Source: Variovorax paradoxus EPS
GTDB lineage: Bacteria; Pseudomonadota; Gammaproteobacteria; Burkholderiales; Burkholderiaceae_C
Direction of reading: 5' to 3'
Assembly: GCF_000184745.1 (NCBI RefSeq)
Contig: NC_014931.1
Coordinates: forward strand, 4,774,001 to 4,838,000
Length of the DNA: 64,000 nucleotides
Shown: piece after piece, positions 16,747-25,040 of the stretch
Layout: the number at the start of each line of letters is the position of its first letter
Position numbering within the stretch: the stretch's first letter is position 1
Position numbers and translations under genes: made by a program
Notes under the pieces: model-generated
The model's database searches: none
What the model saw: the letters and a program-made list of their open reading frames with translations, nothing else
Told to the model about the DNA's origin: nothing

Positions 16747-17193
16747 TCAGCAGTTGTTGCGCTTGATGCCCGCGAGGTTCTGGCACGGCCGTTGGCCAGG
16801 CGGCGGCCCCGGATCGCGCACGCGGGGCGGACGCTGTGCGTGCCGCTGCGGTCCGTCGTAGTACGGCTCCGGCCCCAGGATGTAGACCGGCGGATCGACC
16901 GGCGGCGCCTCGGCAACCGGGTGGCGCGGAATGATGGCCGGGCCCGACGGCGCGGCAACTGGCGGCGGCGGCGTGTAGACCGGCTGGCGCGATTCCTCGG
17001 CCTGCGGGCGCGGGGCCGGCACCGGCGGAGGCGGCGAGTCGTCGATGGCCACTTGCCGCGACTGCTTGGTGTCGGTCGGGCACTTGCCGTCGGTGTACGA
17101 GATCTTGCCGTTGGCATCGGTGCAGCGCACCACGTCCGCATTCGCGGCCAAGGCGGCGAAAAGGAGCGGAAGGAGGACGAGGGAAGTGCGCAT
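16747..17193 (-). CDS. Exported DUF4124 protein
   Basis: Protein of 148 residues with a short signal peptide (LVLLPLLFAALAANA). A DUF4124-like segment, DVVRCTDANGKISYTDGKCPTDT, follows at the mature N-terminus. The rest is a proline-rich, low-complexity region ending QNLAGIKRNNC. DUF4124 proteins are periplasmic and of unknown role in beta- and gammaproteobacteria. The gene ends 32 bp upstream of the RNase H-like start on the same strand, so the two may be co-transcribed. Confidence 0.8.
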   Translation of the reverse strand: MRTSLVLLPLLFAALAANADVVRCTDANGKISYTDGKCPTDTKQSRQVAIDDSPPPPVPAPRPQAEESRQPVYTPPPPVAAPSGPAIIPRHPVAEAPPVDPPVYILGPEPYYDGPQRHAQRPPRVRDPGPPPGQRPCQNLAGIKRNNC

Positions 17194-17289
17194 GGGGCGG
17201 TTCTAACAGATCGCGCACGAATTCCCAATCGGAGACGGCGCTGTCGTATCGTTGCGGCTGCAGCCATTTCCGCCCCTCCACCACCCGTG

Positions 17290-18435
17290 ATGCACCCCGC
17301 CCCTCCCGTCGAAATTGCCCTTGCCGACCTGCCGCGAAGCGCGGGCTCCCCGCTCTTCGAACGGCTGCGCGCCTCGGTGAGCCGGGTGACCCGGCGCACC
17401 CCGCTGGCGCATGAAGCCGAGCGCTGGCACACGCACACCATCGGCGGCGTCGCGCGGCGCTTTGCACAGCCGATCACCTTCACGCCCTATGCGTCGGTGC
17501 GGCCCTGCTCGGCGCGCTGCAGCTTCTGCTCGGAGAACCTGCGCAAGACCGAGGGCGGAACGCCGGCATCGCGGCTGCGCCCCACGCCCGACTACTTCGA
17601 TGGCCTCGCTCGCGCGCTGCGGGCCCTGCGCGGCGTGCCGCTCTCGTGGTCGCTCTCGGGTCTTGAAACGAGCGACGACGCCGGCTGGATGCTTCAGTTG
17701 CTTCACACGCTCACCGCGAGCGAAAAAGACGGCCCGGTCATCGAAGATCGCGTGCTCTACACCAACGGTGCCGGCTTCGCCGCGCCGCAAGGCGAGGCGC
17801 TGCGATGCGCACTGCAAGCCTTCGGGCTGAGCTGGCTGGAGCTGTCCCGCCATCACCACGACGGCGCGACCAACCAGGCCATCATGCGATTCCGCCCCGA
17901 GGTGACGATCGGTGATCAGACGGTGTTCGAACGCACCGCGCGGCAACTGGCCGACGCGGTTCCGCTGCGCCTCGTGTGCATCCTGCAGCGCAGCGGCGTC
18001 GCGCAACCGCAGGACGTGGCGGCGTACCTTTCTTGGGCGCGGCAATGCGGCGCCGGCACCGTCGTCTTCCGCGAGTTCTCGCGCCTGGACGACGGCTACC
18101 GAGACAACGCCACCGCGCGCTACCTGCGCGCGGAACGCGTGTCGATGGACGCCCTGCTGACCGCCTGCCTCGACGACCCCGAGGTCTCGCGCGGATGGGC
18201 GCTCGAAGCCCTCACCGAGGGCTACTACTTCTGGAACCTGCGCCTTCGCACCGAGAGCGGACTCAACGTCGTCTTCGAAAGCGCCGACTACGGCGCGATG
18301 CACCAACGCCACGCAACCGGCGACATCTACAAGCTCGTCTACTTTGCCGACGGCCAACTCTGCGCAGGCTGGGAGCCGGGGCATGACGTGCTGCTCGACA
18401 CCCGCACCGAACAACAGGCCCTCGCCCATGGCTAG
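17290..18435 (+). CDS. Radical SAM protein of unknown substrate
   Basis: Protein of 381 residues when started at ATG 17290. It has a CX3CX2C radical-SAM cluster motif at C73, C77 and C80 (RPCSARCSFC), followed by a partial TIM barrel (SWSLSGLETSDDAGWML, LYTNGAGFA, VPLRLVCILQRSG, GTVVFREFSRLDDGY). It should cleave S-adenosylmethionine to start a radical reaction. There is no SPASM-type cysteine cluster. It overlaps the next gene, a methyltransferase fusion, by 8 bp, so the two very likely act together. I recognise no characterised subfamily. Confidence 0.82.
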   Translation: MHPAPPVEIALADLPRSAGSPLFERLRASVSRVTRRTPLAHEAERWHTHTIGGVARRFAQPITFTPYASVRPCSARCSFCSENLRKTEGGTPASRLRPTPDYFDGLARALRALRGVPLSWSLSGLETSDDAGWMLQLLHTLTASEKDGPVIEDRVLYTNGAGFAAPQGEALRCALQAFGLSWLELSRHHHDGATNQAIMRFRPEVTIGDQTVFERTARQLADAVPLRLVCILQRSGVAQPQDVAAYLSWARQCGAGTVVFREFSRLDDGYRDNATARYLRAERVSMDALLTACLDDPEVSRGWALEALTEGYYFWNLRLRTESGLNVVFESADYGAMHQRHATGDIYKLVYFADGQLCAGWEPGHDVLLDTRTEQQALAHG

Positions 18436-19468
18436 CCACAGCTGGTTGATGCTCGACCACGAATCGCCGCGCTACCGGCTGCCGGACGACCTGCGCGCAC
18501 GCGACCCGATGGGCGGTCGCGATTGCGGATGGATCGAGCAGATGCTGCCCTTCGTGCGCCAGTTCTCGCAGCCGGGCGACACGGTGTTCGATCCGTTCGC
18601 AGGCTTCGGCACGACATTGCTGGCGGCAAGGCTCGAAGGCCGGCTGGCTTCGGGCTGCGAGGTCGATGCGGACCGCATCGGTCTCATCCGCGAGCGGCTG
18701 GCGCGTCACGATCTCGCGCAGGGCACGACGCTCCTGCATGGCTCGTGCGATGCGCTCGACGACGCCGCGCTCCCGCCCTTCGACCTCTGCCTTGCCAACG
18801 TGCCCTACTTCGGCTGCGGCTGGACAGGCGCACCCGCGGCCTCGCAGCTCTACGACAGCCAGAGCTACGCCCAACACCTCGACGGCCTTCGCAACGTGTT
18901 TTATCGCGTCCGCGCGGGCCTGCGCGAAGGCGGCGCCTGTATTGCGATGGTGCAGAACATCCGCCTCAGCGACCGCGTGCTGCCCCTCGCCTTCGATCTC
19001 GCGCGCATCCTGGGTTCGCTCTTCGTCATGGAAGAAGAGCGCGTGCTCATCTATCCACACGAGGGCGAAGAAACCAATGCCGATGCGCGTACCGACCGGC
19101 GCCACGAATACGCACTGGTCTTCCGCAAACAGCGCGAGCGCATCGACCTGCAAGCCACCGCCGCATTGCTCGAAACCCTGCGCACACAGGGCCATGCCTT
19201 CACCCTGCTCGGCAGCTTCGCGCGATGGCTGCAAGATCCGCAAGGAACGCCGCCCGCAGACGCCGACATCCGCGTAGACGCAGACCCGCAGCGCCTGAAT
19301 GCCCTGCTGCAACACCTGCGCGACCAAGGCTTCGCACTCACAAGCTGGGGCGACCCCGTCGACCTGCCCCTTCACTTCGACAGCTACCGCAACCGCTACT
19401 ACTTCCGCGCCGACCGCATCGACAGCAAAGGCGCATTGATCCGCCTGGACATCTGCTACGAACAATGA
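18428..19468 (+). CDS. Methyltransferase fused to a nucleotidyltransferase-like domain
   Basis: Protein of 346 residues. Residues 1-235 form a DNA-methylase-type Rossmann fold with motif I DPFAGFGTT (55-63) and a motif IV variant, NVPYF (124-128), where DNA amino-methylases have NPPY or DPPY. The C-terminal 100 residues carry LGSFARWL (261-268) and DADIRV (278-283), the GS...DxD signature of MNT-fold nucleotidyltransferases, with a further acidic site at LDICY (340-344). The fusion is unusual. It is co-expressed with the radical-SAM gene. Substrate could be nucleic acid or a small molecule, and no restriction nuclease is nearby. Confidence 0.75.
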   Translation: MASHSWLMLDHESPRYRLPDDLRARDPMGGRDCGWIEQMLPFVRQFSQPGDTVFDPFAGFGTTLLAARLEGRLASGCEVDADRIGLIRERLARHDLAQGTTLLHGSCDALDDAALPPFDLCLANVPYFGCGWTGAPAASQLYDSQSYAQHLDGLRNVFYRVRAGLREGGACIAMVQNIRLSDRVLPLAFDLARILGSLFVMEEERVLIYPHEGEETNADARTDRRHEYALVFRKQRERIDLQATAALLETLRTQGHAFTLLGSFARWLQDPQGTPPADADIRVDADPQRLNALLQHLRDQGFALTSWGDPVDLPLHFDSYRNRYYFRADRIDSKGALIRLDICYEQ

Positions 19469-19508
19469 GCGCCGCGCTCAACCGCCCGGCACAACGACAG
19501 CGCCTTAC

Positions 19509-19604
19509 GCGCGCAGGCCACCGGGTGCTCCCCGCAGCGAAATCAAGGAGGAGGCCGCAGGCCGGGGGACATTCGCGGAGGGGAGTACCCGGTGGCCTGC
19601 GCGC
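19509..19604. repeat. Long inverted repeat between convergent genes
   Basis: Arms of 25 bp at 19509-19533 and 19580-19604 pair with one mismatch, with about 46 bp between them. It sits between the plus-strand methyltransferase fusion and the minus-strand IclR gene. It could act as a bidirectional transcript end or be a mobile hairpin repeat. No T-run follows either arm. Confidence 0.8.
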
Positions 19605-19634
19605 ACGCCCTGAACACAGCGCGAACAAGAACCT

Positions 19635-20450
19635 TCAGAGCAACCCGGTCATCTTCCCCGCCGCAGCCTTCAACGCATCGATGCGCTTCACCGCATCTTC
19701 CATCGACATCCGCGCCGTCGGCGCATGCACCGCCAGCGCCGCGCGCACTTCGCCCGCCGCATCGCGCACCGGCACGGCCACCGCCACCAGCCCCGCGATG
19801 AACTCCTCCCGGTCGCGCGAGTAGCCGCGCTCGGCGATCTCGTCGCACTCGGCGCGCAGCGCATCGGCCTTGGTGATCGTGTTCGCCGTCATGCGCTCGA
19901 ACGGCAGGTTGTCGATGAGCACGTCGCGGGCCTTCTTCGGCATCTGCGCGAGAAAGAGCTTGCCGCTCGCGGTGCAGTGCAGCGGCACATGCGAGCCCAC
20001 ATCGAGCGTCAACCGCAACGGCCACTGCGCCTCGACGCGGTCGAGGTACAGCACCTGCGCACCGTCGAGCGTCGTCAGGTTGCAGGTCTCGCCCACCTTG
20101 CGCACGAGCTCGGACAACACCTCGTGCCGCAGCCCCCGCACCACGCCGTGGTTCAGCGTGTCGAAGGCGAGCTTGCGCAACGCCGGGCCCACGCTGAACG
20201 AGCGCTCGTCCACATCGCGCGCGAGGAACCCCGTCGTCAGCAACTGCGTGCAGATGCGGTGCGCCGTGCCCTTGGGCAGCCCGAGCTGCGCAGCCAGTTC
20301 GGCGAGCGTCAGCGCCCGGCCTTCATTGGCCAGCAGCGCCAGCAAGCGCAGGCTCCGCTCGGCGGACGAACCGGAAGCCGACTCCTCGACAAGCGGGGCG
20401 TCAGGAACGGCGGGAATCACTTCAGCAGGCGCGCGCGCGGCTCGTGGCAT
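19635..20450 (-). CDS. IclR-family transcriptional regulator (GMC/MHS cluster)
   Basis: IclR regulator of 271 residues from ATG 20450. The winged helix spans AERSLRLLALLANEGRALTLAELAAQLG and LPKGTAHRICTQL. The effector domain holds GETCNLTTLDGAQVLYLDRVEAQWPLRL and PLHCTASGKLFLAQM. It is divergent from a GMC oxidoreductase and MHS transporter and probably controls them through the GGAAC/GTTCC repeat at 20470. Its effector domain resembles that of the xsc-linked IclR (3573), suggesting related aromatic or organic-acid ligands, but the ligand is not known. Confidence 0.9.
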   Translation of the reverse strand: MPRAARAPAEVIPAVPDAPLVEESASGSSAERSLRLLALLANEGRALTLAELAAQLGLPKGTAHRICTQLLTTGFLARDVDERSFSVGPALRKLAFDTLNHGVVRGLRHEVLSELVRKVGETCNLTTLDGAQVLYLDRVEAQWPLRLTLDVGSHVPLHCTASGKLFLAQMPKKARDVLIDNLPFERMTANTITKADALRAECDEIAERGYSRDREEFIAGLVAVAVPVRDAAGEVRAALAVHAPTARMSMEDAVKRIDALKAAAGKMTGLL

Positions 20451-20469
20451 GCGGGTAAACCTTAAAAAT

Positions 20470-20484
20470 GGAACATTGCGTTCC
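20470..20484. promoter_or_regulatory. Probable IclR operator
   Basis: GGAAC-ATTGC-GTTCC is a perfect inverted repeat with a 5-bp spacer, 20 bp from the divergent IclR start. It has the same half-sites and spacing as the operator at 3461-3479 upstream of xsc. Confidence 0.6.
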
Positions 20485-20540
20485 GAAAAACAATAACCTA
20501 GGATGCGGCGGATCGGAAGCGATTGTTCCACTCCCCGAAT

Positions 20541-20580
20541 GCCAAGTGATGCCAAGCGGTGCCAAGCGGTGCCAAGCATG
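20541..20580 (+). repeat. Four 10-bp tandem repeats at the GMC gene start
   Basis: GCCAAGTGAT, GCCAAGCGGT, GCCAAGCGGT and GCCAAGCATG run directly into the ATG at 20578. They occupy the place of a ribosome site, and no AGGAG-like sequence is present. Confidence 0.8.
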
Positions 20581-22203
20581 CGTGATGAAGAGTTCGACTA
20601 CATCGTCGTCGGCGCCGGGTCGGCCGGCTGCGTGCTGGCCGGCCGGCTGAGCGAAGACCCCGCCACGCGCGTGCTGCTGCTCGAAGCCGGGCCGCGCGAC
20701 AGGTCGCTCTGGATTCACCTGCCCATCGGCTACGGCAAGACCATGTGGAGCCCCACCTACAACTGGCGCTTCGAGACCGACCCCGACCCCAACATGAACG
20801 GCCGTCGCATCTACTGGCCGCGCGGCAAGACGTTGGGCGGATCGAGCGCGATCAACGGCCTCATCTACATCCGCGGCCAGCGCGAGGACTACGACCACTG
20901 GGCCGCGCTCGGCAACGCCGGCTGGGGCTACGACGACGTGCTGCCCTACTTCATCAAGTCCGAAGGCAACCAGCGCGGCGGCGATGCCTTTCACGGCGGC
21001 GACGGGCCGCTCAAGGTGTCGGACATCGCGGCGAAGCACGAACTCATCGAAGCCTTCATCGACGGCGCGCGGCAGACCGGCGTGCCGCGCACCGAGGACT
21101 TCAACGGCGCCGCGCAAGAAGGCGCGGGCTACTACCAGCTCACGACCTACAAGGGCTGGCGCTGCAGCACCGCCAAGGCTTACCTCACGCCCGCGAAGCA
21201 CCGCCCCAACCTGCGCATCGAAACGGAAGCGCTCGCGAGCAAGCTCGTGTTCGAAGGGCGCCGCGCCGTCGGCATCACCTACCGGCAAGGCGGCGAATTG
21301 AAGACCGCACGCTGCCGCGCCGAAGTGTTGCTCTCGGCAGGTTCGATCCAGTCGCCGCAGTTGCTGCAGCTCTCGGGCATCGGGCCGCGCGCGCTGCTCG
21401 ATCGCCTGGGCGTTCCCGTCGTGCATGACCTTGCCGGTGTCGGCGAGAACCTGCAAGACCATCTGCAAATTCGCCTCGGCTACGAGTGCACGAAACCCAT
21501 CACCACCAACGACCAGCTCAACGCCTGGTCCGGCCAGATCGGCATGGGCATGGAGTGGCTGATGCACCGCACCGGGCCGCTGGCAGTGGGCATCAACCAG
21601 GGCGGCTGCTTCATGCGCGCGCTGAAGGACGAACACGGCCAACCCGTGGCCGCCACGCCCGACATCCAGTTCCACGTCGCCACGCTTTCGGCCGACATGG
21701 CCGGCGGCAAGGTGCATCCGTACTCGGGCTTCACGATGTCGGTGTGCCAGTTGCGGCCCGAGTCGCGCGGGCACATCCACATCCGCTCGCTCGATGCGGC
21801 CGAGCCGCCCGAGATGCAGCCCAACTACCTGGCCACCGAACTCGACCGCGCGACCACCGTGGCCGGCGTGAAGGCGGCGCGCGCCATTGCCGATGCGCCC
21901 GCGATGCGTCCCTACGTGAAGCGCGAAGTGAAGCCCGGCCCCACGGCTGCTAGCGATGAAGACCTGCTCGAGTTCTGCCGCAACAACGGCGCCACCATCT
22001 TCCATCCCACCGGCACCTGCCGCATGGGGAGCGACGCGCTCGCCGTCGTCGATGCACGCCTTCGCGTGCACGGCATCGCGGGCCTGCGCGTCATCGATTG
22101 CTCGGCGATGCCGACGCTGGTGTCCGGCAACACCAACGCGCCCGCCGTGATGATGGCCGAGAAGGCCGTCGACATGATCAGAGAGGACGCCAAGGGTTCC
22201 TGA
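20578..22203 (+). CDS. GMC-family FAD-dependent oxidoreductase
   Basis: Flavoprotein of 541 residues of the glucose-methanol-choline family. The N-terminal dinucleotide motif is DYIVVGAGSAGCVLAGRLSE. The GMC signature is WPRGKTLGGSSAINGLIYIRG, and the C-terminal active-site His region is FHPTGTCRMG followed by GNTNAPAVMMAEK. It oxidises an alcohol and may pass electrons to the respiratory chain, as choline dehydrogenase does. It is followed by an MHS transporter and preceded by a divergent IclR gene, which suggests a utilisation cluster for one alcohol. The substrate is not predictable from sequence. Confidence 0.93.
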   Translation: MRDEEFDYIVVGAGSAGCVLAGRLSEDPATRVLLLEAGPRDRSLWIHLPIGYGKTMWSPTYNWRFETDPDPNMNGRRIYWPRGKTLGGSSAINGLIYIRGQREDYDHWAALGNAGWGYDDVLPYFIKSEGNQRGGDAFHGGDGPLKVSDIAAKHELIEAFIDGARQTGVPRTEDFNGAAQEGAGYYQLTTYKGWRCSTAKAYLTPAKHRPNLRIETEALASKLVFEGRRAVGITYRQGGELKTARCRAEVLLSAGSIQSPQLLQLSGIGPRALLDRLGVPVVHDLAGVGENLQDHLQIRLGYECTKPITTNDQLNAWSGQIGMGMEWLMHRTGPLAVGINQGGCFMRALKDEHGQPVAATPDIQFHVATLSADMAGGKVHPYSGFTMSVCQLRPESRGHIHIRSLDAAEPPEMQPNYLATELDRATTVAGVKAARAIADAPAMRPYVKREVKPGPTAASDEDLLEFCRNNGATIFHPTGTCRMGSDALAVVDARLRVHGIAGLRVIDCSAMPTLVSGNTNAPAVMMAEKAVDMIREDAKGS

Positions 22204-22257
22204 TATCAAAGGCCCGAAGAGGCCGCCGCAATACAACAACGCATTGGAGACAAACAC

Positions 22258-23589
22258 ATGAGCGCAACCGACGAGAAAGCGATTCGCAGGGTGGTCATCT
22301 CCGCCCTGGTGGGCGCCACCATCGAGTGGTACGACTTCTTTTTGTACGGCGTGGTGGCCGGCATCGTGTTCAGCAAGCTGTACTTTCCGGGCAGCGACCC
22401 GGTGGTGTCGGTGCTGCTGGCCTACACCACCTTCGCGGTGGGCTTCGTCACGCGGCCTTTGGGCGGCGTGATCTTCGGCCACTTCGGCGACAAGATCGGC
22501 CGCAAGAGCATGCTCATCATCACGCTGATGATCATGGGCGTGGCCACCTTCCTCATCGGCCTCGTGCCGACCTATGCGCAGATCGGCATCGCGGCGCCCG
22601 TGCTGTTGCTGCTGCTTCGCGTGGCACAGGGCATCGGCCTTGGTGGCGAATGGGGCGGCGCGGTGCTCATGGCGTATGAATACGCGCCGAAGGACAAGCG
22701 CGGCTTCTATGCGTCGCTGCCGCAGATCGGGCTGGCCATCGGCCTGTGTCTGGCCTCGGGCGTGGTGGCGCTGCTGTCGTCGCTGCTCACCGACGAGCAG
22801 TTCATGTCGTGGGGCTGGCGCATCGCGTTCCTGATTTCCGGCGTGATGGTGCTGGTGGGCATGTACATCCGCCTGCACGTGCAGGAAACGCCCGAGTTCG
22901 CGGCGGTGAAGGCGCGCAACGCCGAGCTGCGCATTCCATTCATGGACATGCTGCGCCGCTACCCGGGCAATGTGTTGAAGGGCATGGGCGCGCGCTACAT
23001 CGACGGCGTGTTCTTCAACATCTTCGGCGTGTTCTCGATCAACTATCTCACCAGCACCATCAAGATCAGCCGCACCGATGCGTTGCTGGGCGTGATGGCG
23101 GCAGCGGTGGTGATGATCTTCTTCATCCCCTTCTTCGGCCGCATGTCCGACAAGGTGGGACGCGGCAAGGTCTACATGTGGGGGTCGCTCATCACCGCGG
23201 TGTCGGCGTTTCCGGGCTTCTGGCTCATGACGCACAGCGGAGGCAACGTGCTGCTGGTGTGGCTCGCGATCATCGTGCCCTTCGGCATCCTGTATGCCTC
23301 GGTGTACGGGCCCGAAGCCGCCCTTTTCTGCGACCTGTTCGATGCGAAGGTGCGCTACACGGGCATCAGCTTCGTCTACCAGTTCTCGGGCATCTTCGCC
23401 TCGGGCATCACGCCGATCATCGCGACCGCGCTGCTGAAATCAGGTGGCGGCGAGCCGTGGCAGATCTGCATGTATGTGCTGTTCGCGGGCGTGGTGTCGG
23501 CGCTGTGCGCGTGGATGATCGGGCGCAGCCCATCGCCGGCGGATGCGGTCGATACGGCGGATGCGCCCGTTGTCACCGCTTCGCGCTGA
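22258..23589 (+). CDS. MFS metabolite:proton symporter (MHS family)
   Basis: Transporter of 443 residues with about twelve membrane segments. The first helix GATIEWYDFFLYGVVAGIVF and the loop GVIFGHFGDKIGRKSML are signatures of the MHS subfamily (citrate, alpha-ketoglutarate, shikimate and related symporters). It lies 54 bp after the GMC gene on the same strand and probably imports the substrate of that enzyme or a precursor. It ends 9 bp before a convergent gene. Confidence 0.92.
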   Translation: MSATDEKAIRRVVISALVGATIEWYDFFLYGVVAGIVFSKLYFPGSDPVVSVLLAYTTFAVGFVTRPLGGVIFGHFGDKIGRKSMLIITLMIMGVATFLIGLVPTYAQIGIAAPVLLLLLRVAQGIGLGGEWGGAVLMAYEYAPKDKRGFYASLPQIGLAIGLCLASGVVALLSSLLTDEQFMSWGWRIAFLISGVMVLVGMYIRLHVQETPEFAAVKARNAELRIPFMDMLRRYPGNVLKGMGARYIDGVFFNIFGVFSINYLTSTIKISRTDALLGVMAAAVVMIFFIPFFGRMSDKVGRGKVYMWGSLITAVSAFPGFWLMTHSGGNVLLVWLAIIVPFGILYASVYGPEAALFCDLFDAKVRYTGISFVYQFSGIFASGITPIIATALLKSGGGEPWQICMYVLFAGVVSALCAWMIGRSPSPADAVDTADAPVVTASR

Positions 23590-23598
23590 GGCGGCGCT

Positions 23599-24234
23599 CT
23601 ACTTCAGCCGGTAGCTGAGCTTGCGGCCGCCGCTCACCGTCGAGTCCAGGCCGATCCACTCGCCCTCGGCCGAGTACCAGATGTCGATCGGCTGCGCCGG
23701 CGTCGCGATGCGCCAGCGCGTGGCCGCCACCTGCTGGCCGCGCACCTCCACAGTGCTGCTGCCGGTGCGGCTCACCTGCACCGCTTCGAGCTTGCCGCTT
23801 TGCGAATTGAGCAGGCGCTCCTGCTTGCGGATGGCGGGGTTCCAGTAGGCGAAGCTCATCACGCAGCCGTCGACCGATTGCGTGCCCTTGGCCGTGGTCA
23901 CCGTGAGCGCGTTGTCGCCGGTCGCGCTTGCATCCACCTTCTCTGGCGTGCCGTCGTCGTCGGTCTTCGATGCGAGCTGGCGCAGGCAATCGCCGCGCCA
24001 TTGCTCGGTCGCCGAATGCCGGTAGCGATAGACCGTAACGCCCAGCAGCTTTACCGCGAACTGCGCCTCGCTGGTCAGCTTTCGCTCTTCGCCATTGGGA
24101 ACGAGCGCGAAGCGGTGTTCGCCGATGGGCGAATCGTCGAGCAGCACGCGGAAATTCCATTCGCCGCTGGCGGGACCGGCGGCCGAAGCAGCGCCGCACC
24201 ACAGGGCGACCAGCACGAAGAGCGTTTGTCTCAT
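23599..24234 (-). CDS. Exported DUF6134-like protein
   Basis: Periplasmic protein of 211 residues with a signal peptide (TLFVLVALWCGAASA). Beta-rich segments include WNFRVLLDDSPIGEHRFALV, YRYRHSATEQWRGDCLRQLASKTDDDG and IDIWYSAEGEWIGLDS, which fit DUF6134/DUF3108-type proteins. It is the last gene of an operon whose starts overlap preceding stops (ATGA at 24231-24234). The upstream genes modify lipids, so it may bind a lipid or act in envelope maintenance. That role is inference. Confidence 0.7.
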   Translation of the reverse strand: MRQTLFVLVALWCGAASAAGPASGEWNFRVLLDDSPIGEHRFALVPNGEERKLTSEAQFAVKLLGVTVYRYRHSATEQWRGDCLRQLASKTDDDGTPEKVDASATGDNALTVTTAKGTQSVDGCVMSFAYWNPAIRKQERLLNSQSGKLEAVQVSRTGSSTVEVRGQQVAATRWRIATPAQPIDIWYSAEGEWIGLDSTVSGGRKLSYRLK

Positions 24235-25040
24235 GAGCGATTCCGGTGGTTGCGCACAGGCCCGGGCACGAAGGCGTTGGTGCGTGCGATGTAGTCGCGA
24301 TACGCGGGGCGGCGCTCGCCGATGTCTTCTTCGAGCATGCGCACGCCGGAGACCTTCAGCAGCAGCCAGGTCATGAGCAGCGGCGAGACGACGGTCCACG
24401 CACCGCTCCAGCCTGCGCCGCCGATGGCGATGAGCCACAGGCCCCACCAGACGCAGGCCTCGCCGAAGTAGTTGGGGTGGCGCGTGTAGCGCCAGAAGCC
24501 GCGGTCCATCACCTTGCCTTCGTTCGCGGGGTCGGCCTTGAAGCGCGCCATCTGCGCATCGCCGATGGCCTCGAAGAAAAGGCCGAACAGCGCGAGCACG
24601 ATGCCGGCGAAGTCGATGAAACCCATCGGCTGCGCCGCCGCCATGCCCGGCAGGAACGGCGCGGAGACGAGCCACGCGAGCACCGCCTGCAGCGCGAACA
24701 CGAGGTACAGGCTCTTGAACGCAAAGCCCGGCTGGTTGCGCGCGCGCATCGCCTGGTAGCGGCGGTCTTCGCCGTGCCCCCAGTTGCGCCAGGTGATGTA
24801 GAGGCAAAGCCGCACCGCCCACGCCGTGCCCAGCACCGCCATGCACAGGCCGCGCGGCGTGTGACCCGGCAGCAGCGCAAAGTAGACGAGCCCCGCGCCG
24901 ACGATGCAGACGGACCACACGCGGTCGATCAGGCTCACGTCATGGCGCACAAGGCTGGCGAGCCAGGTGAGCACCACGACCAGCGCGGGCCATGCCAATC
25001 CGGCGAATGCGATGCCTACCGTTTCTCCCCCTGTCGTCAT
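24231..25040 (-). CDS. DUF1295 membrane protein (steroid 5-alpha-reductase-like)
   Basis: Membrane protein of 269 residues with about six helices. The C-terminal signature GFWRYTRHPNYFGEACVWWGLWL marks the DUF1295/isoprenylcysteine-methyltransferase-like reductase fold. DUF1295 proteins are often encoded beside CFA-synthase-like methyltransferases and are suggested to reduce a methylene or unsaturated fatty chain. Here its start overlaps the methyltransferase stop and its stop overlaps the DUF6134-like start. ATG 25040 gives the tight operon and the expected length. Confidence 0.88.
   Translation of the reverse strand: MTTGGETVGIAFAGLAWPALVVVLTWLASLVRHDVSLIDRVWSVCIVGAGLVYFALLPGHTPRGLCMAVLGTAWAVRLCLYITWRNWGHGEDRRYQAMRARNQPGFAFKSLYLVFALQAVLAWLVSAPFLPGMAAAQPMGFIDFAGIVLALFGLFFEAIGDAQMARFKADPANEGKVMDRGFWRYTRHPNYFGEACVWWGLWLIAIGGAGWSGAWTVVSPLLMTWLLLKVSGVRMLEEDIGERRPAYRDYIARTNAFVPGPVRNHRNRS

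Noticed and set aside
18523..19824. A 433-codon plus-strand frame over the methyltransferase
   Set aside because: It is an out-of-frame Arg-rich shadow of the methyltransferase and the inverted repeat.
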